Shown: positions 8,330 through 17,862, counted from the stretch's first letter. The stretch: DNA of 64,000 bases from Pseudomonas oryzihabitans (GCF_006384975.1 NZ_CP021645.1:772001-836000); one strand, 5' to 3'. The notes: generated from the letters alone by a model not told the origin. A program made the numbers and translations.

Positions 8330-9241
8330 TCAGGCGGCCAGGTGTTTCTTGTCGGCTTCGCTACGCGGCGAGCGGGCCTCGGCTGAGGGCCTGATGGCTT
8401 GGCTGGGGCGGCCGTCGACGCCGAGCGGTACCTCGCCAGCGATGGTGGTGCGCCGCACGATCCGCTCGGCACTGCCGTAGTCGTCGACGGCGATATGCTG
8501 GGTGGCGCGGTTGTCCCAGAGCACCACATCGCCCGTCCGCCAGCGCCAGCGCACGGTGTTTTCCAGCGCGGTGATGCGGTCCTGGAAGAGGCGCAGCAGT
8601 TGCTTGGAGTCGTTGGCGCTGACGCCCTGGATCTGCTTGACGAAATGCCCCAGCACCAGGACGCGTTCACCCGTTTCCGGATGGATCTGCACCAGCGGAT
8701 GCTCGGTCTCGTAGATTTCGGCGGTGAATTCCTCGCGATAGCGGCGCAGGCCGTTGGCCTCGGCGTGGCGCGACGGTGCGTAATCGTAGACATTGCTGTG
8801 CAGGGCGCGTAGGCCGTCCGCCAGCGCCTTGAGCGGCTCCGGCAGGTCGGCATAGGCCGCGGCGGTATTGGCCCAGACGGTATCGCCGCCTCGGTCGGGT
8901 ATCACCACGCCACGCAGGATGGAGATCTTCGGGTAGTCCACCACGAAGGTGACGTCGGTGTGCCAGGAGTTGGCCCGGCTGTGTCGTGAATCCAGGTTGA
9001 GAATGGCCGCGCTGCGCTCCGCCGAACGCACGGTGGGGTGGGGCACCTGCTCACCGAAGCGCCGGGAAAAGGCTTCGTGCTCGTCATCGCTCAGATGCTG
9101 GTCGCGCAGGAATATCACCTTGTGTTCGAGCAATGCCCGGTGCAATGCGGCAAAGGTCGACTCGTCGAGATCGGCGGACAACTTCACGCCGGAAATCTGC
9201 GCGCCGATACGACCGGTGAGAGGTTCGATCACGAGGGACAT
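8330..9241 (-). CDS. atsK: Alkylsulfatase/sulfonate dioxygenase, AtsK/TauD family
   Basis: 2-Oxoglutarate/Fe(II) dioxygenase, 303 residues from the ATG at 9241, which has CAGGAG 7 bases upstream; P. putida AtsK is about 300 residues. Iron ligands are H94 and D96 (NSWHTDVTF) and H249 (RATQHIAVDDY), with R264 in the 2-oxoglutarate-binding position 15 residues on. AtsK oxidises alkyl sulfate esters to the aldehyde plus sulfate. Substrate choice (sulfate ester or sulfonate) is not certain. Probably first gene of a minus-strand unit with the relic ORF and the SfnB-like gene. Confidence 0.83.
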   Translation of the reverse strand: MSLVIEPLTGRIGAQISGVKLSADLDESTFAALHRALLEHKVIFLRDQHLSDDEHEAFSRRFGEQVPHPTVRSAERSAAILNLDSRHSRANSWHTDVTFVVDYPKISILRGVVIPDRGGDTVWANTAAAYADLPEPLKALADGLRALHSNVYDYAPSRHAEANGLRRYREEFTAEIYETEHPLVQIHPETGERVLVLGHFVKQIQGVSANDSKQLLRLFQDRITALENTVRWRWRTGDVVLWDNRATQHIAVDDYGSAERIVRRTTIAGEVPLGVDGRPSQAIRPSAEARSPRSEADKKHLAA

Positions 9242-9589
9242 GGCAACACTCCTGGCGGCTGAGAGAGCGCTGGAGTTTAAAAGTCTAGTTTGGGGCGTTT
9301 CCAATCTTCATTGCTGCTAAGCATATGCTTGGCAGTCTGTCTTGATCGAAGTGTTCGCCAGGCAACACTTGGAGATCAGTTGTTTATATTTGGTTCGTTT
9401 TAAGTTTCTGATTTCTTTGATTTTGTTTGATTTAAATTTTCCCTGCACGACGTTTGGAGAAGTAACTGTTCGTGGGCAGTCATCTATCTTTCGATAATGC
9501 CGGGATCCGTAGCCAGCTTCTTCATGAGTTAATGCCAGAATGTTATTTGGCCAGGACCTATCCTTTGCTTACTGTCGCGCTACACCTGA
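9242..9589. promoter_or_regulatory. AT-rich divergent intergenic region between atsK-like and desaturase genes
   Basis: These 348 bases are markedly AT-rich at about 9300-9470, unlike the surroundings, with T-rich runs near 9380-9440. This fits a divergent promoter region; CysB-type sulfur control of the atsK side is likely from family knowledge but no site was identified. A 68-codon ORF at 9472-9678 overlaps the desaturase and looks spurious. Confidence 0.5.
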
Positions 9590-10606
9590 ATGCGATGGGA
9601 TTTAGTGGTGACTGTCTACCTGGATACGCGGCATCGCCGCCTGGTGAAATTACTCGCGCGAACCTTCATGGCCCGTAGCGAATGGCCTACCTGGATTTTG
9701 CTGATCGGTGTCTACGGCAGTTGGCTGGGCCTGATCGCCGCCTGGCCGCTGCTGGGCTACTGGACGCTGCCACCGTTGATCCTGGTGGTGGTACTCCAGC
9801 AATCCCTGCAGCACGAATTGATTCATGGCCACCCCACACCCTGGCCGCGAATCAATGCCGCGCTGGCCTATCCGCCGCTCGGGCTGTGGTTTCCCTATCC
9901 GCTCTATCGCGACAGCCATCTGGCCCATCATCGCCGCGAACATCTCACCGACCCGACTCTCGATCCCGAAAGTCGCTATGTCGACGGCGAGCTCTGGGAG
10001 CGCAGGGGAACGACCGGACGTGGACTGCTTTGGCTGGACAAGACCTTGATCGGCCGGATCCTGATCGGGCCGCTGCTGGCGCTGCACGGGATGGTCGGGC
10101 ACGAAGTCCGTCGCTGGCGCCAGGGCGAGCAGGGCGTGCTGCGCGTGTGGCTGGTCCACCTGGGATGGGTCGCCGCGCTGCTCACGAGCATCCAGCACTT
10201 CTCCGGCATGCCGCTATTGGTCTACGTCCTGGGGATCGCCTGGCCCGCCCTGGCACTGGCCTTGGTCAGGTCCTTCTACGAACACCGCCCCGCGCAGGAC
10301 CCGGCACAGCGCTGTGTGCTCAATGAAAGCGCTGGGGCGTTGCGCCTGCTGTTCCTCAACAACACCTTGCATCTCGTCCACCATGACCTGCCTGGCTTGC
10401 CCTGGTATCTCATCCCGCGGGTCTATCGGGCGAGACGTAGCGCCTATCGAGTGCGCAGCGGTGACTTCGTCTTCTCGGGCTTTCTCGAACTGGGACGACG
10501 CTTCGCCTGGCGGGCCGTGGATGCCCCCGTGCACCCCAGTGCGAAAGTCTCACGGGGCGAGCGGGCCGGCGGCGAGCGTCCCTGCGTGCATTGCCTCCCA
10601 TGGTAA
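9590..10606 (+). CDS. Fatty acid desaturase-family membrane protein
   Basis: Non-haem di-iron membrane enzyme of the fatty-acid desaturase superfamily, 338 residues from the ATG at 9590; a GTG at 9605 or 9608 is an equally plausible start because none has a strong ribosome site. Three His boxes are present: HELIHGH, HLAHHRR and HLVHHD, plus hydrophobic segments near 35-75 and 175-225. They bind the di-iron centre. The protein ends in a Cys-X2-Cys tail (RPCVHCLPW) not expected for the family, and its stop codon TAA is the start of the repeated motif at 10604. Confidence 0.8.
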   Translation: MRWDLVVTVYLDTRHRRLVKLLARTFMARSEWPTWILLIGVYGSWLGLIAAWPLLGYWTLPPLILVVVLQQSLQHELIHGHPTPWPRINAALAYPPLGLWFPYPLYRDSHLAHHRREHLTDPTLDPESRYVDGELWERRGTTGRGLLWLDKTLIGRILIGPLLALHGMVGHEVRRWRQGEQGVLRVWLVHLGWVAALLTSIQHFSGMPLLVYVLGIAWPALALALVRSFYEHRPAQDPAQRCVLNESAGALRLLFLNNTLHLVHHDLPGLPWYLIPRVYRARRSAYRVRSGDFVFSGFLELGRRFAWRAVDAPVHPSAKVSRGERAGGERPCVHCLPW

Positions 10607-10619
10607 TACCACCCCTATA
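10604..10619 (+). repeat. 16-bp repeated motif TAATACCACCCCTATA, copy 2
   Basis: Identical over 16 bases to 2381-2396. Its first three bases are the stop codon of the desaturase gene and it lies about 125 bp upstream of the amine oxidase gene. Confidence 0.45.
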
Positions 10620-10744
10620 GTCGCTGAGTTCTCCTGGTCCGGCTCCCTGCCTCTTTCAGTCGCCAAGAGGGCAGGGCGTTGCCGCCTGCCTGTCCGGACC
10701 TTTGCTAGAGTGCCAGGCTTGGTCCGGGTTGCGAGGGGTGACAG

Positions 10745-11914
10745 GTGCAGGAATCGACGTTCGAGGTGATCGTGCTGGGGCTGGGCGCCATGGGAGCGGC
10801 CAGCCTGTATCAGCTGGCCAAGCGCGGCGTGAGGGTCGCGGGCATAGATCGCTTTGCGCCGCCCCATGAGCTGGGCTCCAGCCATGGGGCAACGCGCATC
10901 ACGCGCCAGGCGGTGGGCGAGGGTGCCGCCTACGTCCCCTTGGCGCTGCGCTCTCATCAGCTATGGCGTGAACTGGAGGCGGAGCGAGGCGTGAGCCTGT
11001 TCGAGCAGTGCGGCGTGCTGATCATGACGGCGACGGCCACTGCCACGTCTCATCACGGGCGCCCGGATTTTACTCGGACCACCCTGGAGCTGGCGCGGCG
11101 CTACGGTATCGCCCACGAGGAGTGGGACGGCCCCACCATTCGCCAGCGCTTTCCACAGTTCCAGGTGGCGGACGACGCTCTCGGCTATTTCGAGCCTGGG
11201 GGCGGTTATCTCTACCCGGAAGCCTGTATCCAGGCCCAGTTGGACGGTGCCCTGGAGCGGGGCGCCCGGCTGTTCACCGACACCGTCATCGACCGCTTGG
11301 AGCAGGATGCCCATGGCGTGATCCTGCATTCGGCTCAGGGGCGCTGGCGTGCCAAGCGGGTAGTGGTTGCCGCCGGCATGTGGAGCGCCGAGCTGCTGGG
11401 AGCGCCTTTCGACAAGCTACTGCGCGTCTGTCGCCAGACCCTTCATTGGTTCGAAGTGGTCGAGCCCGAACGGTTTCCCGTTGACTCTCCCAGTTTCATC
11501 CTGGCCCATGGCAGCGGCGACAGCGATCTCTTCTACGGCTTTCCGCCCTTGCCCGGTGAAGGCTCGATGAAGGTGGCTACCGAACAATATGAAGATAATA
11601 CCACCCCTGTAGGAATTGATCGCTCACTTCATCCTGAAGAATCGAGCAGGCTGTTCAGTGATCAAGTGGAAAGGTGGATCGCCGGACTGGGGCCACGCGC
11701 CCTGCGCAGCGCGGTCTGTGCCTACACCGTGACACCGGATTTCGGCTTCATCGTCGATGAGCATCCGGCCATGCCCGGCGTGACCGTGGTCAGTGCCTGC
11801 TCCGGGCATGGCTTCAAGCATTCGGCGGCGCTGGGCGAGGCGCTGGCGCAACGAGTCACCGAAGGGCGCAGCGATCTCGACCTGAGCAGCTTCAGTCTGG
11901 CGCGGTTCGGCTAG
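10745..11914 (+). CDS. solA: Monomeric sarcosine oxidase / N-methyltryptophan oxidase family flavoprotein
   Basis: FAD-dependent oxidase of N-methyl amino acids (SolA/MSOX family), 389 residues, releasing formaldehyde and H2O2. The start is GTG at 10745 behind a purine-rich GAGGGG. The dinucleotide-binding motif GLGAMGAASLYQL is at about residues 12-24. C352 (VVSACSGHGFKHS) matches the Cys that binds FAD covalently in this family. SSHGATRITRQA is also typical. The substrate (sarcosine, N-methyltryptophan or pipecolate) cannot be decided. Convergent with the next gene, overlapping it by 4 bases. Confidence 0.85.
   Translation: MQESTFEVIVLGLGAMGAASLYQLAKRGVRVAGIDRFAPPHELGSSHGATRITRQAVGEGAAYVPLALRSHQLWRELEAERGVSLFEQCGVLIMTATATATSHHGRPDFTRTTLELARRYGIAHEEWDGPTIRQRFPQFQVADDALGYFEPGGGYLYPEACIQAQLDGALERGARLFTDTVIDRLEQDAHGVILHSAQGRWRAKRVVVAAGMWSAELLGAPFDKLLRVCRQTLHWFEVVEPERFPVDSPSFILAHGSGDSDLFYGFPPLPGEGSMKVATEQYEDNTTPVGIDRSLHPEESSRLFSDQVERWIAGLGPRALRSAVCAYTVTPDFGFIVDEHPAMPGVTVVSACSGHGFKHSAALGEALAQRVTEGRSDLDLSSFSLARFG
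11596..11611 (+). repeat. Repeated motif, copy 3 (TAATACCACCCCTGTA), inside solA
   Basis: Differs from the other two copies at one base. It lies within coding sequence and encodes part of DNTTPVG, so it may be coincidental. Confidence 0.3.
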
Positions 11915-12567
11915 CGACTGCGCACCGTCAGGGTCACCAGCCGCGTCACCACCAGGGCGATATACATGACGCCGGAGAACTGGCCCAGCATGACCAGCGA
12001 GCGCGCCATGGGGCGGATGGGATAGATATCGCTCAGGCCGACGCCGGAGAGGATCGCGAAGCTGACGTAGAGCAATTCCGTCCAGGTCCGCGCGTCCATG
12101 GGGTCGTTGGCGGCGGTGAAGCTGTGCGGCTGCAGGATCTGGCAGGCCGAGTAGGCGTGGGCGAAGGCCCAGGCCAGCAGGGTGAAGGTCGCGCCGACGG
12201 CGAAGAGTTCATCGGTAGTCGCGCGCTGGTCTTCCATCATGTAGGCGATGAGGCTGCCCGCCGCATAGAAGTAGAAGACCGCATCGAGGATCGCGAGGGA
12301 CACTATCAGCTGGGTGTTGCCGTGCCATTCGACCAGCACCGTCAGCACCAGGATGCAGCCGGCGAGAATGAAGCCTAGCCATTGGATGGTCGGACTGCGA
12401 CGCACCATGCGCAAGGCGGTGGCCAGGACGATGATGCCGAAGGCGCCGATGAGGGCGCGGCCATGCTCTTCCTGTTCCACCAGCGGATAGAGGAGCAGGC
12501 CGAGCAGCTGGATGAACAGCAGGTTGGCGGAGGGGTAGCGGACCAGGTAGTGCAGCGGGGTTTTCAT
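11911..12567 (-). CDS. Two-TM potassium-channel-like (Ion_trans_2) membrane protein
   Basis: Membrane protein of 218 residues from the ATG at 12567; an upstream in-frame start adds 26 polar residues and is not favoured. About four hydrophobic segments occupy the first 130 residues. The last 60 form a helix, pore loop, helix unit: TWTELLYVSFAILSGVGLSDIYPIRPMARSLVM and a final membrane helix. This matches the potassium-channel pore, but the filter reads GVGLSD instead of the canonical TVGYGD, so ion selectivity is doubtful. Stands alone, convergent to solA. Confidence 0.65.
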   Translation of the reverse strand: MKTPLHYLVRYPSANLLFIQLLGLLLYPLVEQEEHGRALIGAFGIIVLATALRMVRRSPTIQWLGFILAGCILVLTVLVEWHGNTQLIVSLAILDAVFYFYAAGSLIAYMMEDQRATTDELFAVGATFTLLAWAFAHAYSACQILQPHSFTAANDPMDARTWTELLYVSFAILSGVGLSDIYPIRPMARSLVMLGQFSGVMYIALVVTRLVTLTVRSR

Positions 12568-12655
12568 CGGAGCTCGGTGACAGGTCGGAGGGCGCAAGCG
12601 TAGCGGTTGGTGAGGGGAGCCGCCACGGGCAACGTCCCTGCCCATGGCGTAACGC

Positions 12656-13888
12656 TCAGTTGCCTTTGCGGCGCGTGACCGGCAGCAGAATGGTGAGCAC
12701 GCCCAGCAGCGGCATGTAGGAGCACAGCTGGTAGACGTATTCGATGCCGCGGTGGTCCGCCAGGTTGCCCAGGCCCGCCGCGGCGATGGCGCTGACGCCG
12801 AACATCAGGCCGAAGAAGACCCCGGCGATCATGCCCACGTTGCCCGGCACCAGTTCCTGGGCATAGACCACGATGGCGGAAAAGGCCGAGGCCAGGACGA
12901 AGCCGATGATCACGCTGAGGACACTGGTCCAGAACAGGTCCACGTAGGGCAGGGCGAGGGTGAAGGGCGCCGCCCCGAGGATGGAGAACCAGATGACCGC
13001 CTTGCGACCGATGCGATCGCCGATGGGGCCGCCCAGGAAGGTCCCGGCCGCCACCGCTCCGAGAAAGAGAAACAGGTGCAGTTGGGAGCTGGCTACCGAC
13101 AGACCGAAGCGCTCGATGAGATAGAAGGTGAAGTAGCTGGTGATGCTGGCCATGTAGATGTACTTGGAGAATACCAGCAGCGCCAGTATGACCAATGCGA
13201 AGGTCACGCGACCGCGCGAGAGGCCGTGGCCCAGGTTCACCGGCTTGCGGCCCTTGGCGTTGCGCAGGTGGTTGCGATACCAGCGCGACAGCCCGTACTG
13301 CATGCCAATGGCGAAGAGCGCGAACAGGGCGAACCAGGCCACATGACTCTGGCCATAGGGAATGATGATCGCCGCCGCCAGTAGGGGGCCAATGGCCGTG
13401 CCGGCGTTGCCGCCCACCTGGAAGGTCGATTGGGCCAGACCGAAGCGACCACCCGAGGCCAGGCGCGCCACGCGTGAGGTTTCCGGGTGGAAGGTCGAGG
13501 AGCCGACTCCGATCAGGGCGGAGGCGGCAAGTATCGCCGGAAAGCTGCCGACGAAGGCGAGCAGCAGAACACCGAACAGGGTGCAGACCATGCCGGCGGG
13601 CAGCAAATAGGGCTTCGGGTAGCGATCGGTATGGAAGCCGATCCAGGGTTGCAGCAGCGAGGCGGTGATCTGGAACGCCAGGGTGATCAAGCCGATTTGG
13701 GTAAAAGTCAGATCATAGCTGTCCTTGAGCATCGGATAGATCGACGGCAGGACGGACTGGATAAGGTCGTTGACGAGGTGGGCGAGCGCGCAGGAAGCGA
13801 GGATCCCCATCACCAGAGGCGAGGCTCCGGAGGTGGCGGAGAGGGGTGTTTCGCCGGGTGCCGCCGGGGTGGCAGAGGAGACGGCCAT
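12656..13888 (-). CDS. MFS transporter, fosmidomycin-resistance (Fsr) type
   Basis: Twelve-helix major facilitator exporter, 410 residues (E. coli Fsr 406). Family blocks include ALAHLVNDLIQSVLPSIYPML, GIGSSTFHPETSRVARLASG (here VGSSTFHPE), and FQVGGNAGTAIGPLLAA. Fsr pumps fosmidomycin and some other drugs out of the cell. The first 25 residues are polar and low-complexity. It diverges from the ohrR-like gene across 180 bases, so the MarR-type repressor may control it. Natural substrate unknown. Confidence 0.85.
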   Translation of the reverse strand: MAVSSATPAAPGETPLSATSGASPLVMGILASCALAHLVNDLIQSVLPSIYPMLKDSYDLTFTQIGLITLAFQITASLLQPWIGFHTDRYPKPYLLPAGMVCTLFGVLLLAFVGSFPAILAASALIGVGSSTFHPETSRVARLASGGRFGLAQSTFQVGGNAGTAIGPLLAAAIIIPYGQSHVAWFALFALFAIGMQYGLSRWYRNHLRNAKGRKPVNLGHGLSRGRVTFALVILALLVFSKYIYMASITSYFTFYLIERFGLSVASSQLHLFLFLGAVAAGTFLGGPIGDRIGRKAVIWFSILGAAPFTLALPYVDLFWTSVLSVIIGFVLASAFSAIVVYAQELVPGNVGMIAGVFFGLMFGVSAIAAAGLGNLADHRGIEYVYQLCSYMPLLGVLTILLPVTRRKGN

Positions 13889-14068
13889 GCAGGTATTACC
13901 CTTATTATTTATGTACAGCCACTCACTGTGGCATTCTGTCGACTCCGAATCCAGTGCTAGTTACCGGATATTTCCGGCGGCCGATCACGCGGATCCGGGT
14001 CTTGTGGCACGCTACGGTGCTGCTGGCTCTGACCAATCCTGTTCACGCCTTTCGCAACGGCATATCCC

Positions 14069-14521
14069 ATGACTGTTAAAGATCCACTGCTCCTCGACCA
14101 GCAACTGTGCTTCTCCCTGTACTCGGCTTCGCTCGCCATGACGCAGCTCTATAAGCCATTACTGGAGAGCATGGGGCTCACCTTCCCTCAATACCTGATC
14201 ATGCTCGTGCTGTGGGAGCATGACGGTTTGACGCTCAAGGAGCTGTCCAATCGGCTGCGCCAGGATTCGGGAGCCCTGACCCCGGTGGTCAAGCGCCTCG
14301 AAGCCGCCGGCCTGGTCACGCGCCGCCGCAGCACCGAAGACGAGCGCAACCTGTCGATCGAACTCACCCCTGCCGGTCGTGGCCTGCGTGATCAGGCCAA
14401 TGGGGTCAACGGGCGGGTACGGGAAGTCTGCGCCCTGGGCGATGCCGGCCTGGACGACCTGCGGGAGACCCTGATCATGCTGCGTAGTCGGCTGGACGAA
14501 GAAGGCGCGACCCGTTCCTGA
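14069..14521 (+). CDS. ohrR: MarR-family organic-peroxide sensor repressor, OhrR type
   Basis: Dimeric winged-helix repressor of 150 residues. The N-terminus LDQQLCFSLYSASLAMTQLYKPLL is diagnostic of OhrR, with the peroxide-sensing Cys at C14. C121 lies where 2-Cys OhrR proteins have their resolving Cys. The recognition region is DSGALTPVVKRLEAAGLVTRRRSTEDERN. OhrR normally represses ohr; no ohr gene is in the window, and the neighbours are a divergent Fsr-type exporter and a small unknown gene. Confidence 0.85.
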   Translation: MTVKDPLLLDQQLCFSLYSASLAMTQLYKPLLESMGLTFPQYLIMLVLWEHDGLTLKELSNRLRQDSGALTPVVKRLEAAGLVTRRRSTEDERNLSIELTPAGRGLRDQANGVNGRVREVCALGDAGLDDLRETLIMLRSRLDEEGATRS

Positions 14522-14571
14522 ACCAACCGCGGGGTGGCGGTTCCCATGGCTACAGTCGCCGAGGAAATCGT

Positions 14572-14835
14572 ATGACCTTCACCTACCAGCCTGACCAAGA
14601 CTACTTGCTCGTCGATCTCGCCAGCGGTCGTACCGCCGGCAAGCTGTTGCAGGGGGAACTGCACATCGCCGAGGGCTGCCAGGACGAGGATCCGCGAACC
14701 TATGCGCGGCTGCTTGGCGAGGAACTGCGCAGTACCCTGGGCGACGTGGTCGGCCAGCGCGAGGGCGATATCCTCACCCTGCGCCGCACCGGTATCCAGT
14801 TGCGGCTGGTGCCCCGGGAAGTCGCCTGTGATTAG
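14572..14835 (+). CDS. Conserved-looking small protein, unknown function (87 aa)
   Basis: An 87-residue acidic, soluble product with GAGGAAA upstream of its ATG, 50 bases after ohrR and probably co-transcribed with it. It starts MTFTYQPDQDYLLVDLASGR and has no signal peptide, membrane helix or motif I recognise. Its end overlaps the end of the convergent MFS gene by 4 bases. The ribosome site and coding pattern support a real gene; function unknown. Confidence 0.65.
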   Translation: MTFTYQPDQDYLLVDLASGRTAGKLLQGELHIAEGCQDEDPRTYARLLGEELRSTLGDVVGQREGDILTLRRTGIQLRLVPREVACD

Positions 14836-16028
14836 CCGGGTTTTCCGTGCCGTCCGAACAGCGCCTTGAACAGCCAGGCGACCAACGCCACGTTGATCAG
14901 TGCCAGCAGGCACAGCAGCCCCAGTACCGCCTGGGTGCCGTAGTGCTCCAGTACATAGCCGCAGATCAGCGGTGTCGCTGCCTGCCCCAGTAGCGCGGGG
15001 CGCGCCATTCGCCCCAGCACCTGGGCATATTCAGCCGGGCTCCAGAGCACCAGTGGCAGGGTGCCGCGAATGATCGCCCGCAGCCCATTGCCCGCCCCGA
15101 AAATCACCAGGCCGACCACCGTGACCCAGGCGATGGCGGGTCCCAGGGTCACCAACAGCAGTCCACAGGCCGTGCAGACCACCGATGCCAGGGCGGTCCA
15201 GAGTGGATGACTGTTGCGGTTGAGCAGATCGATGACGCGGGAGGCCACCTGGCTCGGACCCAGGCAGGCACTCAGCGCCACGGCGCTGGCCAGGCCATAG
15301 CCCAGGCCCTGCAGCAGCGTGATCAACTGGATGGAAATCGCCGTCATCAGGACGGCGCCCAGGGTGAACAGGGCGGTGAGTACCCCATAGAGGGCGCGAT
15401 TCACCGGCGCCACTGGTTGCTCTTGATTCGCCGGAGACACCTTCCGGGTCGTCGCGGGTGCGGGCAGGGCGTACCGGTACAGCGGCGCGACCGTCAGCAG
15501 CAGGACCGTGGCATAGGTGAGGCAGGCGCCGCGCCACCCCAGATGGGTGACCAGCAAGGCGGCCAGCGGCCAGGTGATGGCGGTACAGAATCCGGACACC
15601 AGGGTGATGCCACTGATCGCCGCCCGGGCCTGGGCGCCGTAGCAGGTGCCCAGGGTGGCGAAGAGGGCATCGTACAGCCCGGCCGCCATGCCGATCCCCA
15701 TGATCACCCAGGCCAGCACGAATACCGGCAACTGGTGAGCGCTGGCCATGAGCGCAAGACCACTGGCCACGATCACGCCACTCAGCGACAGCAGCGTGCG
15801 CCCGCGGTGGCGGGCGATCAGGCGGCCACAGGCTGGAGCCAGCAGGCCGGATACCAGCACGCCGAGGGAAAGCCCGCCATAGACCCACTGGCGCGACCAC
15901 CCGGTGTCCCGCACCACCGGATCGGCCAGCACCGCGAGAATGAAGAAGGAGCCACCCCACACGAGGATCTGGGCGATACCGAGCAACAGGACCTGGCGCC
16001 TGGACGCCTTGGGTGTAGCGGAAGTCAT
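14832..16028 (-). CDS. MFS transporter (CynX/YbfB-like), substrate unknown
   Basis: Major facilitator protein of 398 residues with 12 hydrophobic segments from the ATG at 16028. A longer reading from a TTG at 16088 adds 20 residues with no ribosome site and is rejected. The N-terminal half shows the MFS loop motif GRLIARHRGRTLL between helices 2 and 3. Nothing in the sequence or neighbours indicates the substrate. Confidence 0.8.
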   Translation of the reverse strand: MTSATPKASRRQVLLLGIAQILVWGGSFFILAVLADPVVRDTGWSRQWVYGGLSLGVLVSGLLAPACGRLIARHRGRTLLSLSGVIVASGLALMASAHQLPVFVLAWVIMGIGMAAGLYDALFATLGTCYGAQARAAISGITLVSGFCTAITWPLAALLVTHLGWRGACLTYATVLLLTVAPLYRYALPAPATTRKVSPANQEQPVAPVNRALYGVLTALFTLGAVLMTAISIQLITLLQGLGYGLASAVALSACLGPSQVASRVIDLLNRNSHPLWTALASVVCTACGLLLVTLGPAIAWVTVVGLVIFGAGNGLRAIIRGTLPLVLWSPAEYAQVLGRMARPALLGQAATPLICGYVLEHYGTQAVLGLLCLLALINVALVAWLFKALFGRHGKPG

Positions 16029-16185
16029 GGCAATGAGGCTGCGCGAAAACGAGGGGCGGACGTTAGCGGTTGCCAAGGTCTGCTGCAATCATAAGACGTC
16101 ATAATTCAGGCGCCATTTTGTAATCAAGCCGACATCTGCTCGTCCTAGGCTTCGACATACAACCGTCTTTTAGCAGTGGCGAACC

Positions 16186-17856
16186 ATGCTCCGTCTCCTC
16201 ACTCCTCTCCGTCGTTTATCGCGTCGTTCCTGGCTGAGATCACTCAGGACCGGCCCGCGGATGCTTTGCTCCTTCACCCTCGCTGCCATGCTGCTGGCCG
16301 GCCTCGGCACCTTCTCGCTGTGGGAAATGCAGCAACTGCGGCGCCAGGCACTGATCATGGAGCAGGATTGCCTGCCCAGCATCGCCATCGCCGATGCCCT
16401 GGCGGTCAACCTCGGCAAGTTGCGTAACCAAGCCTCGGTGGTGTTGCTCAACGCCGAGGACCCGGGTGCCGTGGCCATGACCAAGGTCACCCTGGAGCAG
16501 CTGGTGAACGAGACCGACCAACTGTTCCGCGACTATCAGCCGGTGATCAGTAATGCCACCGAGGGCGACTCGGTCAAGGCGCTGCACGCTGCCTACCAGC
16601 CCTTCGTGAGCGGACTGCGCAAGGAAGTGCAACTGATCGAGGAAAAACAGCTCGCGGCGGCGCGGGTCCAGCTGGACACCGTGGTTAACTTGCAGGGCGA
16701 CCTGATGGACATGCAGGTCCAACTGCTACGTGAACTGAACAAGCAGAGCGCGGCCCAGGCCAAGGATCGGGCCGAAGCCCAATTCGTCCAGGCCCGTACC
16801 ATCGTCTGGTCGGCCATCGGCGGGGCCATCGTGCTGCTGCTGCTCCTGGCCTGGCGCCTGACCCGTAGCGTGGTACAGCCGCTCCGGCAAGCGGTGGACA
16901 TTTCCACCGGCATCGCGGCGGGCGATCTGCGGCAGAACATCCAAGCCCAGGGGCGCGACGAGGCGACCCAGTTGCTGCTGGCGCTGGAGCGCATGCAGGG
17001 CAATCTACGCGAGGTGCTGGCACATACCGGCAATGCGTCCGAGCAACTGGCGTCGGCCTCGACGCAGATGTGCGCGGTGATGGAAGAGAGTTGTCTCAAC
17101 CTCGAGCGGCAGACCGCCGAGATCCAGCAAGCCGCAACGGCGGTCAACGAACTCAACCAGGCGGTGCAGGTGGTCTGCGAGCACGCGACGTCCACCTCGG
17201 AAGAGTCTCGTCGTTGTGTCCACCAGGCCTATGAGGGACAGGCGCAGGTCCAGGAGACCCTGGCCGCCATCACCCAGCTGGTGGGCAACGTCGACGAAGC
17301 GGCTGCCCAGGCGGAGCATCTGGCCGAACAGTCCCAGGGCATCAGCAAGATGCTCGATGTGATCCGCAACGTGGCCGAGCAGACCAATCTGCTGGCGCTC
17401 AACGCCGCCATCGAAGCGGCGCGCGCGGGTGAGGCCGGCAGGGGCTTCGCGGTCGTGGCGGACGAAGTCCGCGGCCTGGCGCGGCGTACCGGTGATTCGA
17501 CCCGCGAGATCGAAGACCTGATCGGGGGGGTGCAGCAGGTGAGCCACAAGACCGCGGCGGCACTCGATCAGAGCCGTGCCCAGGCCAGCCAGACGCGCGA
17601 CAAGGCCCAGGCCACCTGGCAGGTGCTCGAGGGCATCACCCAGGCCATCGCCGCCATCGAGCGACGTAACGATGCCATTTCCGCGGCGACCCAGCAGCAG
17701 ACGGCAACCACCATAGAAGTCGACCGTAACCTGACGCTGATTCGCGACGCCGCGACCCAGACCTCCGCCGGGGCGCAACAGACCAGTGCCAGCAGCCAGC
17801 AACTCTCGAGTCTGGCCGCCGATCTGCACGGCACTCTGCAACGCTTCGTGGTCTGA
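16186..17856 (+). CDS. Methyl-accepting chemotaxis protein
   Basis: Transmembrane chemoreceptor of 556 residues. Helix 1 is at about 27-47 and helix 2 at about 206-227; the roughly 160-residue periplasmic part between them is all-helical, like the four-helix-bundle (4HB) ligand domain. A HAMP domain follows ([13 protein letters not shown]...GDL). The cytoplasmic hairpin tip is near residue 389-430 ([41 protein letters not shown]), which contacts CheA and CheW. Ligand unknown. The first 26 residues are unusually Arg-rich. No C-terminal CheR-binding pentapeptide is seen. Confidence 0.92.
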   Translation: MLRLLTPLRRLSRRSWLRSLRTGPRMLCSFTLAAMLLAGLGTFSLWEMQQLRRQALIMEQDCLPSIAIADALAVNLGKLRNQASVVLLNAEDPGAVAMTKVTLEQLVNETDQLFRDYQPVISNATEGDSVKALHAAYQPFVSGLRKEVQLIEEKQLAAARVQLDTVVNLQGDLMDMQVQLLRELNKQSAAQAKDRAEAQFVQARTIVWSAIGGAIVLLLLLAWRLTRSVVQPLRQAVDISTGIAAGDLRQNIQAQGRDEATQLLLALERMQGNLREVLAHTGNASEQLASASTQMCAVMEESCLNLERQTAEIQQAATAVNELNQAVQVVCEHATSTSEESRRCVHQAYEGQAQVQETLAAITQLVGNVDEAAAQAEHLAEQSQGISKMLDVIRNVAEQTNLLALNAAIEAARAGEAGRGFAVVADEVRGLARRTGDSTREIEDLIGGVQQVSHKTAAALDQSRAQASQTRDKAQATWQVLEGITQAIAAIERRNDAISAATQQQTATTIEVDRNLTLIRDAATQTSAGAQQTSASSQQLSSLAADLHGTLQRFVV

Positions 17857-17862
17857 AGCCGA

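Noticed and set aside
9472..9678. 68-codon ORF before and overlapping the desaturase gene
   Set aside because: Starts with GTG without well-spaced ribosome site, overlaps the conserved desaturase frame and shows no recognisable features.
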